A stretch of DNA of 64,000 nt from Dermanyssus gallinae (GCA_003439945.1 QVRM01002067.1:1672501-1736500); one strand, 5' to 3'; shown: positions 38,473 through 52,300, numbered from the stretch's first letter. The notes: a model not told the origin generated them from the letters alone. A program made the numbers and translations.

Positions 38473-41400
38473 TCTCTACTCAGCTGTTGAGCCGGACGAT
38501 CGCACTGGTGCGAGCTCCCGCTTAAATTGCCTAGATCGCAAGTTATATCTGGCTTTTTAAAGGGAGTTTTGTCACAGACCATCGTGGCCACCAGTGCGAC
38601 CGAACTGTGAGATCCAACACCGTCAAACAGTTCCATTTTGCATTTTAAAGATGATAGGTTAGCAGTGCGTTCACCATTACAAAGGCCTGTCTGAAGTGCA
38701 TTTTAGCGTTTTTAAGTGGAAGTGAATGTACCGGTTTTTAGATTTAGGTAAGGTGAGTCTACCTATATAGTTGTTTTAGTGAAATATAGCGGCCCTAATT
38801 ATATTTCACTAATCTTAAGTTATATTGTATGCACTGGCTACAAAACCCAGACAGTGCATACATATAGTGGTGTATCGATACGCTCTGTTTTGAACTCTAA
38901 AATCGAACACAGCGTAGAGAATACAATAAGCAACGATATATTGGGCAGCCATATCGTGTTTTTAAACCACTATATATTTTAATTGACTACCTACATACCT
39001 ACTTTATATTTGTAATAGATGCTTCAATTCCACTGAATCGAAGAGACAGCAATTAATCTGTCTGATGCTAGTCTTCCATCTTATTACCACAAATATATAT
39101 CTTAAACCGACACTACTATTGTACATATTAATGTGCAATTTTTAACTTCTACTTTCTACGACGCTATTTTGCATAAATACAGTACATGACGAAATATGAC
39201 ATAGTGCTCCCTGGGTAGAGACAAACAGAATGATGGTCTAAAGACCGCTTCATTTTAGCGATTTTAACAACAATATCTGCGTAAAATCGCGCCATCGTTC
39301 GCGTACGAAACTTTTAAAGAAATCTTACCACCACTGTGGACCAAGACAACGATGGCATCACGTGACGGCAGCAACACCGCCGGAAGACTCAGCTGCCAGA
39401 CTTGCGGGCGAGTATGCAAATCTGGCGCGGGCCTCGCGAGCCACATTAGATTGACTCACAATCAACGAGAAGTTCGTGCCACCTCCCAAACTCCTAACCA
39501 ATCACAGACTAATAATTTGATTTTAAGTTCCTCACAAAATGACACTGCTGCTTTTAATAATAATTTTAACCCCCCTAGTACTTCACGCGTCTCCCAGCCA
39601 AATTGTAAATGTCCATCTAGTACTTGCTTAAAGGTCTTTAATTCTAAATCAGGTCTTAATTTACACCGTCGTCGTGCCCATCCGGACGAATATAATGAGA
39701 ACATTTTAGCCCCCCCCCCTCTAAGAAAGCCAGATGGCCAGATGGAACCCACAAGACCGTGAACTTTTAGCAACATTAGAAGCAGATTTTATATTAGATA
39801 ATAATAACGAAACACCTAGAGAAATTGACCACCTTTTAGCTACTAATTTTAACTCACGCACACCTGGGGCGATTAGAGGCCAACGTAATAAGGATCTGGT
39901 AGAGGACCTCCTTAAAAAGAGGTCTCTCCTGGATTCCAACCTCGACGGATCTGAGCTTCCTGAGCCTAGTCGGCCTCGATACTCTGAATCAGATGGCCCT
40001 ATAATCCATCCCAAAAAGATATTATTATATCTAAAATACAAGCCCTTACAAACACATTTCCCAAACGCAACATAATTTCAACAGACCTTACTCATCTGTC
40101 AAATATAATTTGCTCAGGTGAGAATCACACTATGGCCTTAAACGAATTTCTGAACAAACATTTTACACACACTGTCCGACGTCGTGTCTATAGAGAAACA
40201 CCTTCCACTGAAGCGCGAGTATCTAAAAGGCAACAGCGACGTCAAGACTACGCAACCACTCAAAAACTTTTTAGCCAAAACCGATCCAAATGCGCTCATG
40301 AGGTGCTGGACGGCAAACACACCATACACAACATGCAGGCCACCGAGGTTGTAGAACACTGGGCCAACACGATGACACAATCACCCCCTGAACCACTCCC
40401 TTGCCCCGTATACACTCCCAACTCTGATCTCTTTGAGGTTTCCCTCCCTATCTCCCTAAAGGAAACCCACGTAGCTCTCCGCGGACCTTCTAAAGCACTA
40501 GGCTTGGACGGGATTTGTCTTTCGTCCCTCCGTAAACTCCCGTTAGAAGTAGTCTGTTGTATTCTTAACATACTATTAATTAGCGATATTGCCTCAGCCC
40601 ATAAAACTGCTCGCTTAGCGTTCATCCCTAAAATTAACAATGCCACATCCCCAAGCGATTTGCGACCCCTATCTATTTTTTCATACTTACAACGAACGCT
40701 TAACAAAATTCTCTCTAGACGCCTCCAGAACTCTATTAAGCTTCTCCCAATCCAGCGAGCGTTTTTCCCCTATAATGGTACCTTCGAGAATCTTGCGGTT
40801 CTGGATGGTATCCTTAACGATGCCAAGACTGCAGGACGTGAGCTCAGACTCGCCTCAATCGACCTCCGTAAGGCGTTCGACATGGTGAGTCATGACTCCG
40901 TCCTGTAGTCACTCCGGACTCGCGGATATCCGGAGGTATTCATTAACTATATCGAACGCTTGTACCTCTCATCTAAAACTCTTATAGAATTTGGACAAGA
41001 ATGTCGCACATTTCGGCCAACTAGGGGTGTTAGGCAGGGAGATCCTCTGTCACACCTCTTATTTAATCTAGTTCTCGACGACATTCTTTCAAAATTAGAC
41101 AAAACTAATATCGGGTACCAACTTACTGATGACTTCCGCCTTATGGGCTTAGCCTTTGCGGATGATCTCATCCTCCTAGCCTCCACGAAATCCACCCTCC
41201 AACGGCTCCTTAATATTGTGGACCCACTTTTGAAATCCCGAGGCCTTGAAATTAATACTAATAAAAGCTTTACTATCGCCCACCTATTTAATAGGAAGGA
41301 AGGTAAAGGTTTTATCAATACCGTACCAGAATTTAACGTTGGAGATCGGCAATTGCCAGCTAAAGGTATGAGCGATCGATGGAGATATCTTGGAGTCGAC

Positions 41401-42704
41401 TTTGACAGCAATGGCAGAGTTGACTCCACCAAGGATATACTCCTTAATTTACTCAACAGACTCACGATAGCTCCTCTTAAACCCCACCAAAGACTCATAT
41501 TTTTGAAAGACTTTCTCATTCCCCGTCTCCTATATAAACTGGTCTCCGGTCCCAGACCATCTTACGCACTCCTTAGTGATCTAGATAAAGAGATCAGAAA
41601 GGTTGTTAAGTCGAAATGGCTTAAGCTCGAAAACTCGGTGCCGAACGCCTACCTGTACACGCACACAGCACACGGCGGTCTGGACATCCCCTGGCTCCAA
41701 ACATTCATTCCCAGACTCCGCCTCTCCCGCCTGACAGCACTACAACACTCCACGCACCTTGGGGTCCAATGGATGCTAACCACCGAGCACTTTAAAAAAG
41801 ATCTTGCGAAAACAAGACTTCTTTGCGAGCGCTTGGGAACCTCCATTGAGACCGCTACACAAGAGACCGATTACTGGTCTCAACAACTACACAACACGTT
41901 CGGCACATTTTAAAAAAGCACACGAAACGCCCTTTATACATTACTGGATTAAGGGTATGCCCTACCTATCTGGTAAAGAGTATTTAAACCTACTAAAGCT
42001 CAGGATCAACGCACTACCAACGCGTGCCAGATTGGCCAGGGGACGCCCGGGCTACAACAAACGTTGTAGGCACGGGTGTCATGCGCCTGAGACGTTGGCT
42101 CATGTCGCTCAGATGTGCGATACAACACACAAACAAACCATAAAGAGACATGACGACGTCTGTGATCGCGTGCCGCGTCTTCTCCGCGAAAGCGGTCATG
42201 AGGTGGTTCGTGAGCGAGTATTCCGTCGACCGGGCGCACCGGGTCTAAAGCCCGACCTCGTAATAACAACACCTACCGAGATCTGGGTTTTAGATGCCGA
42301 GGTTTGCGGCCCGAACCGGGACCTGGCAAAAGCACGGCAAGACAAGATCGCCAAATATGACGTCGAGTTCCTAAGAGCGGCGCTCCCCGACCCGCAAAAA
42401 CCTCGCAGATTCGGATTCATCACTATCTCTATGAGTGGTGTATGGGACTCCGAATCTGCGAGGACGCTCTTGGGGCTCGGCGTCACGAAGAGGAATCTTA
42501 TGGATCTCACCGTTTTAACTTTGCAAGGAACCTTGAGGATATACCGCTCGCACCGGGTCCATAAGAGCGGGGGCTACCATCAAGCAAGGACACGGACACT
42601 GACTCTTAACTTCACGTGACACCTTTTTACCACCATTTTTATTAAGGCGAGCACTGCCGAGTGTGCAAACGTATTGTAAATGATTAATAAATCATCACAA
42701 TATT

Positions 42705-42738
<34 letters not shown>

Positions 42739-45700
42739 AAAGAAGAAAGAAACTTAATTGTTACAATTGTTAAAAATGTGTACTTATGGAAATTTTAAGC
42801 TCAATGTGGAAATACTGAATTTACATAAATTTGCCGTCCTATGAAGACAGTCCCATAAAAAAACACACACATATATATATAGAGAGAGAGCGCACAACAA
42901 GGGATTGTATGTATAGGAAATGCTCGCAATTACCTCTGTGCCTCTGACTTGGCCAGGCGCCAACAATACAGGTCGGCTACCTAAGGCTTATGTATAATCC
43001 TATGTGGTGCGTAACCCTATAATGAATTCAGTACATTGGTCACCAAGCTTCTAAGTGTGAGCTTCTTGCTACATAATAATAGAAATAGTTCTTCCCACTT
43101 TTGTTTGTTTTATGAAACACACACTAAATGTGGTATATTCGTTCCGTAATATGTCAAGAACCTATAACAGCTAAGCCTACCGAGGTCTGAGTTTTAGATG
43201 CCGAGATTTGCGGCCCAAACCGGGACCTGGCAAAAGCACGGCAAGATAAGATCGCCAAATATGACGTCGAGTTCCTAAGAGCGGCGCTCCCCTACCCGCA
43301 AAAACCTCGCAGATTCGGATCCATCACTATCTCTATGAGTGGTGTATGGGACTCCGAATCTGCGAGGACGCTCTTGGGGCTCGGCGTCACGAAGAGGAAT
43401 CTTATGGATCTCACCGTTTTAACTTTGCAAGGAACCTTGAGGATATACCGCTCGCACCGGGTCCATAAGAGAGCGTACCCCTATAATGAATTCAGTACAT
43501 TGGTCACCAAGCTTCTAAGTGTGAGCTTCTTGCTACATAATATTAGAAATAGTTCTTTCCACTTTTGTTTGTTTTATGAAACACACACTAAATGTGGTAT
43601 ATACGTTCCGTAATATGTCAAGAACCTATAACAGCTAAGCCGATATACTTGCGGCACTGTAGACTGTTACATCTTTTTAAAATCCGATTTGGTTCTTTAG
43701 CGGCGTAGTATAAGCGTTCTTTCGTTATCAATCACGCCTAATGGTATAACAATTAAAAGACGTCTTTCAACCTCTTGTATACCCTTGAGTGTCATAACCG
43801 GTTGAAACATTCTAACGATTGTTATTTGAAGTCCCAAACGTGCAAGTGGCAGTTTTTTTTTTTTTTCACTTGATAAACTACTTAGATTTAATGCAAGTTC
43901 AAAATAGGTTTTATTTATTATAGTAATCGTTTGAAACCTAAGTGAACCGTCGATTTCTGTTCATCGTGTCTGTACATATAATTGTCAGTTGGGATACCAG
44001 AGTCACTTTATCTAAGAGATTCACGCTGTAGTGCAAACTCCAATTTAGAATAACGGCGAAGTTACCATTAAAACACATTTGTTGTTACGTAATGCGTGTC
44101 AGATCAAGCGTTTAATTTTAAGATATTACCAGAGACAAAAAGGAATCCTAAGGTTACCGTGGGCGTAGCGGAACAAGAGTAGTTAGCCACCACATACCAT
44201 ACATGTTCCTTAATATGTAAAAATATGTGCTCAATAAATTCGCCTTTATAGTTTGGCAGATGTTCTTGTATAAAAGACGAATGTTGAAATAACTGTCTAT
44301 ATAGAATATACGAGACTTTAAGCTTCAAGTGGGGCGCCTCATTCCCAAATGAAGGAACGACTGTTTAAAATATATTATCGAGTTTGTAAATTGTCTTTGC
44401 AAGGCTTCTCTCATTACAGCAACCCAAGTCGGAGAAGCTGTATTCAGAAACTATAGTACGTTAAAGTAAAGAACGAACAAATAAAATTGCTGTTTTGCAA
44501 TCGAGCATTAGGTGAAGTTGATATCGATTGCTAATTAAACGTGGTTGTACTGACAGGGAATAAAACGAGAATAGTGTGCGCTTAAACTGTAAGCTGGTGC
44601 GCGAGCAATCGGTGAATTTCAGTACCTTACTACGAAACGCACACGCTTGTTTGTATTTTTTCAGATGGCGTAAACTTTACCAACTTCACGTTGCATTTAT
44701 TGCCGGGTGTTCTGATGAGCGGAATTGGCGCGTACATCTACCTTCGGCTCTACTATCGAGATGACTCAAGTCTCAGACATCAGCAGCCTCAAGAGGTGCG
44801 CACATATGGAAATAGTAAACATTTTGCTTTATGTGGCATTATACATACACTCATAGGCGGAGCCAAACAATATAGTAGCGGCGCGGCCTTTTTGTAAGCC
44901 CTTACATGCATTCGAACATACATTTAGTTAGAAACTACTTTGAGCACAGGATTGCTCCTGGCGCAGAGCGACAAGTAAAATATAGTGGATGTGGACTGGA
45001 AATATAGTGGACATAAGGAGCTATAGGAAAAGTGGGAGAGAGGCCCGGAAACATTACATTGTTTAGCGCTCTAAACATTGTAAGAGTAAACATTGCTAGT
45101 ACAATAAGCAAAGAAAAGTTGCATTTACCACTCGTGCTGATGCATGTGTGTTTGCGGCCGTTATCGATGAAAGCACCTCAGCCAACTTCACCGTGGTGGA
45201 ATAAGCTTGGATCGGTCACGGAAATAAAAAACGTAACTCTTATTTTCCAGAAACAAGAATTCATAATCAAAGCATTTCAATATTAAGGAAGGATATCTCT
45301 TCTTAATTGAGCCGACAGAGCTTGGATATGAGAACACGATATATGTATATTTATCATATGATCTACTCCCAAAAAACGACCACCAGCCTATTTATTCTGC
45401 AGCGGTTCAAAGGTTTTGAATTATTGCACTACTGCGCAGAATGAGATAACAACAATCCTTGTTTTCGGCTATAGCTAACTATTGTGCTCTTGACACGGGA
45501 CTTGTTTGGCAATGCAAGCAAGGTACAGTGAAATGTATATAACGATCCGTGTTCTGAAGTGTGAGGGTCGCCTGCATATATGTTTAAAAGCGTGTATATA
45601 GGTGTGTGTGTGTGTGTGTGTAAATCAATGCTGGTAAGTCGTATATATATAAAAACGTGATACATTAAGCATTGCAGATTAGCCTTAAGTTGAGAATCTA

Positions 45701-46097
45701 CTTGCAGGTTGTGGAGATCCAACACGAGATTGACATCTGGCAGAAAGCATGTCGCTCACTCTCTGAGTACTCACGGGACGAAAGTCACGTTCGTGCAATC
45801 CTCAAGAAGAAGGTCAAGAATCTCAAGAATCTGTACCGTAAGAAGTTGGTCGAGTCGTCAAGTCCGTCGAATGCTGATTTCAAGCACAACCTGAGGCAGT
45901 TGACTGACAAATACAAGATTCGCAACTGGGCCCTGCTGATCAAGAGCGGCGTTGTGCTGTCGTTTGTGATCAGCCTGTTTTTCCTGCAGTCAATTCCTAA
46001 CCTTAATCTCAGCCTTGGTACGTTTGCACTTGATTTAGATTTACGCTTCCCGCAATGTATGATGCCATGAATGTTAGCCTCAATACGTGAATACGCG

Positions 46098-46165
<68 letters not shown>

Positions 46166-46172
46166 GTAGATA

Positions 46173-46235
<63 letters not shown>

Positions 46236-46297
46236 GTATATATATATGTATATATATATATTATATATATATATATATATACATATGTATATATATG

Positions 46298-46354
<57 letters not shown>

Positions 46355-49300
46355 TTATGTGTATTAAGATATACATTTGTGATGTAAGAACATGTGCACA
46401 GGCCGCTCGGGGCTTAACTCAAGGCGTTAGGTCCAGGCTTGGGCTGGTCCACCTAGCCAGGGTGCCTCTCACCGAAGCGGCATTCCCTCTCTAAACATCC
46501 AATGACAGACGTTGCAGTAAATATTCGCCCGCCCTCTTGTCTCCTGTAGCCAGCACCAATCTTCTCCCGACATCGTTGAGCAGTTTCTTCGTGAGCAGCC
46601 CGGGCCCCCCCAATGTCTCGAACGCAAGGGGTGAGAACAAGTGTGGGTAAGCAATACTTGAATACTTTCTGCACTTGGCTGCCTCCGCTAGGGCTACCGC
46701 GTGTCCAGGGCGGGATGCGCCCGTACCGACCATTGAAGGGGCTAAAGAGTCGGTTACGGTCGCATCCCACACCAGCATTTGGCCCCGCTCAAAGGGAGTC
46801 AGGGTCATGCCATCAGGTCTCCTTCCATCATCTCTGACTAAGCCGGGAGGCTCTAAAATGCATGAGTAGCCCGCCGACCGTAGTCCCCTGCTAAATGTTT
46901 CATTCAAGGCTGAGTGGCGTGCAATTCTGCCTGAACTCTGAGGACAGGAAAGTCCATGGTGACCTAGGGAGTCGACCTCATCACCGCACCTGCACTGGTG
47001 TGGGGAGACTAGGTCTACTCCTAACCTCAACCTGACTAGTATTCGTGTAGACTCGTCATCCAGGAGGGTACCAAGTTGAGGGCTCGGGAGGGCGTGCAGC
47101 CATGCACCTGCACCGGGCGAAGAAACTGCCTGTAACCTCGCTTTGCTAGTGGCCGTAGTTCTTCGGTCCCACAGGCCGCTCCATCGGCCGTCGTTTGCCA
47201 GTTCTGACCACGAGCGCTGAAGAGAGGCTCCTGAGTTCATGCTTCTCCGCTGACGCGGAGAAGCATGAACGCAGGAGGTACAACCCCCGGTGAGCGCCCA
47301 GCTGGGGAAGACGATTAAAGCCAATTTCAAGTTTTTCCCTCCCGCGTTCGATTGTCGGTCCAAGGTGGCGAGCGAACAGGGGTACGCCAAGAAGATCCAA
47401 GTCGTCGCCTGTTACGCGGCAACCTGGAAGTAGATTCTGTATAGCGGATATGTCAGCTGTACTTGAGCCGGTTATGTGAACCTCACACTTGACGGGGTTC
47501 AGGTCCAAACCGCCGCATGTGGTGAAATTAAGTATCTTCTTTAAGTCTTCACAGACCGTACTAATGTTACCTCCAATGACACCGTCGTCCAAATACCAAA
47601 GATTGAGTGGACTTTCAAGTGAGTTAATCAAGTCTTTAACGGCAAGACAAAACAGAGGGGGAGCAAGGGGATCTCCCTGTTGAACCCCAACAGCTGAAGT
47701 CAGCAGTGCCGAGGGCAAGACCAAGTGCGATGGAGCACCGTAGGCCAATTTCACTTGATGATAAATAGCAGGGGTCTCATCTCCAACCACTTTCAGCAAA
47801 TGATCCCTTCTGACGGTGTTGAACGCGTTTTTAAAATCAAGTTTGACTAGCACGGATGAATCGGGTCGAGAATCAATAAAAGCCCTGGTAGCGTGAATCA
47901 TTATTTCAGCACCCCCTTGGTGGAGAAACCCAATTGGTGAGGCCCGACCGCTAGGCTGATAACATCTTTAGAGTCCCTTACTGCCAATTTCGCCGCGATC
48001 CTGCGTAGTACCGATGAACAAGCGATAGGTCTAAACGAGCCGTCTTTCTTCTTTAGTGCAAACAGCCTGGCTTCGAAGATAAGAGGACACCACCTTGGAT
48101 GCGGAGCTCCCCATCGCAGTAGATCGATCACCTTTGCTAGGGCCTTGCTAAGTGCGTCGGATGAGCAGCCGAGAGTCGGTGAGAGAAGGTCCTGTAGCAG
48201 TCGAGGTCTGATGAAATCCAGACCGGCGCTCGAGCTCTTTGAAAATGATCCCATCGTATAGCGAATATCCTCGACCGAGGTTGAAGACGGTAAAAGTTGT
48301 GAAGGGGGAGGAGACGGCCAACACAAGTCCGGTTGCGCGGGGGGGGTGTTTTTCCCTTAGCGACGCTGCGGCGGGTGGTTCATCGACCATAACGTCGTCA
48401 GACAGAAGAAGGCGGGCTGCCCCTGACACGTCTCCGACAGTTTGGCCAACACGGCCCGCGTGATATATATATATATATATATATTTATGATTTTTATTTT
48501 AAATATGAAATTACCTTAGAAAAGAATATTTACCAGTGTGCGCAAAACTTTACAAATCCATTTTTTAACAATTCAACAGTCAGCGCATCTAACCGCGCTA
48601 TGTACATCCGCTTAATACGTCTTTAACGCATGACTGGACGGATGTTGTATTTAGTTCTCTGACGTTGATAATGTGCTATCGGTTGATATCACTCATACCA
48701 AAATAGTCGCCGATATATATATATATATATATATATATAAATTTGATATAATATTATCATGCATATCGCATCACGTAAAAGTTGTAGAACTTGTTAAAAT
48801 AAGGTAATTTTTATTTGAGTGGGAGAGCGGAAACCTCTTAGGAATACCAGTCAAATGATTAAAATACGTTGTGTGGATGCAGCTGTGTGAGATTTAATAC
48901 TCTGAATTTGCTATTATGCTCACGAAACACACATTCGCTTTACAGAAATTATTATGTTATCAAATCGAACCGTGGCTACGAAGGTTTATCGGTGGGCATA
49001 TCGGAAGGGAGTGCATACATACAATAGGGATCTTGGCTTGCTTTATCTAACAAATAATTTGTGCTACTTCTCCAATCACATGCAACTCATTTGAAAAAAC
49101 GACCGCCAGCCTATATATTCTGTAGCGGTTCAAAGGGTTTGAATTATTGCACTACTGCGCGGAATAAGACAACAACCGCTTTCAGCACAGCAAAATCAGG
49201 CAAAGGAAACGACACTGCTACCCAACAGATCTGACCTGTGTATGTTCTCGATTAGTGTTATATTGCAAGGTTCGGGGTCTATTACGTGGCTTGAGATGGA

Positions 49301-52300
49301 CCGGCTCACGAATGCTGAGAAAGCACACATGCATACCGGGCAATCATACTAATCGACAAAGAACCACATCCATAGCGGTTTTCGCGAGTTTAAGCTTTAC
49401 ATTCTACGGATGACCAGACAAGAGTTAAATACTGTAAATTATTTTTGCAGAAAAAACAAACCAGGCTGTGTAATATGCCTATGATTTTACCCAAGAGGCC
49501 AATTCGTATATAACTTACCCGCGGATCAGTTATCCGTGAATACTTTGGCTCGTAATATAACTTACTACATTATAGGACCCTCATGAGCTTCCCGAACGTT
49601 ACATGGAGATAGCAAATCCTGCTAACGTCTGTTAGCAGAAAGATCTTAGCAAAACTGCTGGTAGACGTTCCAGAAAGTATTTGCTTGAAAGTGTGGTTCC
49701 AGCACGATGGAGCACCAGCACACAACGACGCTGCAATACGGGCACAGCTAGATTAGCTTTAGAGATCAATGGAAAGAGGCTTTGGCGCCGCGAACGGCCG
49801 ACCTAGCAAGTCTGGACTTTTTTTTTGGAGCCATCTAGTCTAATTTACATTTTGCGTGAGAATCTGGTCTTTAGCCTCTACGACGCTGCTGAAGTCGCTC
49901 GGGACGTGTCTGGCGTAAACGGGCCTGGTGGAACGCGTGCAACAAAACCTTTGCAACCGCTACAAAATATGTATATTTAGTTAACTGTGTATATGGACTC
50001 CTTTCCGATATCTCTGCCTGCATTTAATGTATTTTTATGGACATTGCTTAATTGTTTCTCAAACATTTGCTGCGATAACGATTAAAACCACTATTTCTTT
50101 GACAACAAAATTATCCTCATTAATTTCGCAAGTTGTTTAAAAGTGTGCATTTTATGATTGCACATCGTAGAAGTGGAAAATATTGTATCTAAAACTAAAA
50201 AAAAAGAAGACATCACCTCATTATTTCTGGCAAGCACACACGTTGCAACGCTACGTGTAGATAACCACCACGAAGCAACACACTTTAGTAAATTTAATGT
50301 CATTCCAAAGCAAAACCTTTTTGTTTGAGTGTACACTCAAAGTATATATGTTTATGTGTTTGTGTACAGGTTGGATTGCCATCTTGGGTGCATTGGCACT
50401 GCTGGTGCTGGCAGATATGGAAGAGTTGGAGGGCGTGTTTGGGCGTGTCGAATGGTCAACCTTGCTGTTCTTTGCGGCTTTGTTCGTCGTAATGGAAGCT
50501 CTCACAGAGCTCAAGTTACTTCAGTACGTAGGTCCTTTACGTCATAAGCCTAGAATGCGTAACTCGGATGCCAACCAGGTTGCGACAACTGAGACAACTG
50601 AATTAATAGCTGTACTCTGCTTTCTGACATGCCCTTGTCATAGACAAAACAAACAGATGACTACGGCTATCGATATACCGTAAAAATATTATTCAAAGAT
50701 AGTTTATGCCAGCGTAGTTGTTCGTGCTGCATTATTGTCAATATATATTGAATTAAATAATGGTCTGTCTGTTTCGCAAATGATGATCGTACTTTGAAGC
50801 AATTCAACGGACCAACGTCTTAGTCTTCCTCAACTATTCGGAGTCTTTCTTAAGACCTGAATGCCAAACCGACAATAAAGTACACTTATTGCGCTATTCA
50901 TCTGAGAATGCAGATGAAAAAAATGCAAAATAAGTACATTGTTAATTTTACTGAATCTTTTCTGACATGTTTCCTCTGAGCAGTTTGCCAATAAAAAAGT
51001 CCAGCGGACAGACTCCGTTCTAGCCGAACCAAAAGTACATTTTCAACATTTTTTAAAGCAAACTTAGCCACAGTATGTATAACTTTAAATGTTAGATAAT
51101 GGCCGTGATGTTATCGTTGGACCCTCAGACCAAAGTTGCACATCATGGGAGACAAAAACACTGTTTTACTGACCACATAACAATAATGCCTTGCATGGCA
51201 GATTCATCGGCGATCAGACTGAAGACTGGATTCGCGCGGTCGACCCCGAGCATCGACTGGTCGTTGGCATTGTGCTCGTAACATGGGTGTCCTCATTTGC
51301 CTCCTGTTTTATCGACAATATCCCCTTCACCACCGTCATGGTGAAGATCGTCGCTAAGCTTGGTAAGTTTAGGCCTGACCAGTTTGCAGTGCTGCTACGT
51401 CACAGCCACTATCGGTAAGATCAGCAATAGCAATTAGAATAGCCATGACATAAAGGTCAAAATGGAAAAGTAACAATCGAACAAATAGTGCCGACTTCGC
51501 GACGATCGTGAAGAGACCGAAGATAATCCCCGTTCGGGAAGCTCTTCGGTGTCAATAAAAAAATAAGTTTGTAAAATCTTACTCAATCATCGTCGAAGTA
51601 CTATAAAGAAGATAGCCAAGGAATTACAGATATCTTATAGATTTGTTTCAATTGATTTGCCCAATGTTTTATGCGTCAGAAGACGGGCAGCACAGTTTGC
51701 GCCATACATTATACGTGCGGAAAGAGAATATTAGTCAGACACCTGCGGAGGCAGAACGTTATTGACAAAACCATGAACAGTCCAAACAAAATTCACACAG
51801 ACGAATGAAACAAAAACCTTGCAACAATGAATCATACTGACGGACCCAGTTTTTGAGACTAATTGATAGATTGATACTCTTACTCTGCCGCTCTACTTGG
51901 CACAAATATCTTTCATATTGTATATATGCATTTAGGGCGACTGCCATGATATCGACGATTAGGCCTGCAAATGCTGCGGTTATGTCAAAAAGCATGCAAT
52001 CATTCACCCGAATGCACAGAAATAGATACTATTCAGCCACAACCGTTGCAAAAATATTTGAACCTCGACTATATATATATATATATAAATATGATACGCT
52101 GTTTCTGATTGCGATATAGGCGAATCGGATGCGGTAGATCTGCCCATACGGCCTCTCGTCTACGCGCTGGCCTTTGGTGCCTGTTTGGGTGGCAACGGAA
52201 CGTTAATCGGGGCTTCGGCGAATGTCGTCTGCGCTGGTGTGGCCGAACACCACGGCTATCGGTTTACCTTCGTTGAATTCTTCAAGTACGTAATGACGCT

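Larger units (their letters stand above)
39352..42710 (+). mobile_element. LINE A: near full-length R2-like non-LTR retrotransposon
   Basis: A single-ORF R2-type element read through three frameshifts and one stop. Order: C2H2 zinc fingers ([22 protein letters not shown] is one of two; the second starts CKCPSSTC), a Myb-like [16 protein letters not shown] domain, reverse transcriptase, a CX3CX7HX4C knuckle ([18 protein letters not shown]) and a restriction-like endonuclease with KPDLVI and LDAEV. The 3' UTR ends CAATATTTTCTAT directly against (TA)n. The 5' boundary is not determined. R2 proper lives in 28S rDNA; this copy sits in intron 9 of the OCA2-like gene. Confidence 0.92.

Noticed and set aside
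39264..39446. Exon of the OCA2-like gene between exons 9 and 10
   Set aside because: Exons 9 and 10 already join in phase and match the family without a gap; the sequence here belongs to LINE A.
41649..42510. Long minus-strand ORFs opposite LINE A
   Set aside because: They are shadows of the R2-like coding strand, which carries all the recognised motifs.
46009..46494. Several overlapping ORFs encoding long alternating Ile-Tyr runs
   Set aside because: They are translations of (TA)n arrays. The same artefact appears at every TA array in the window.
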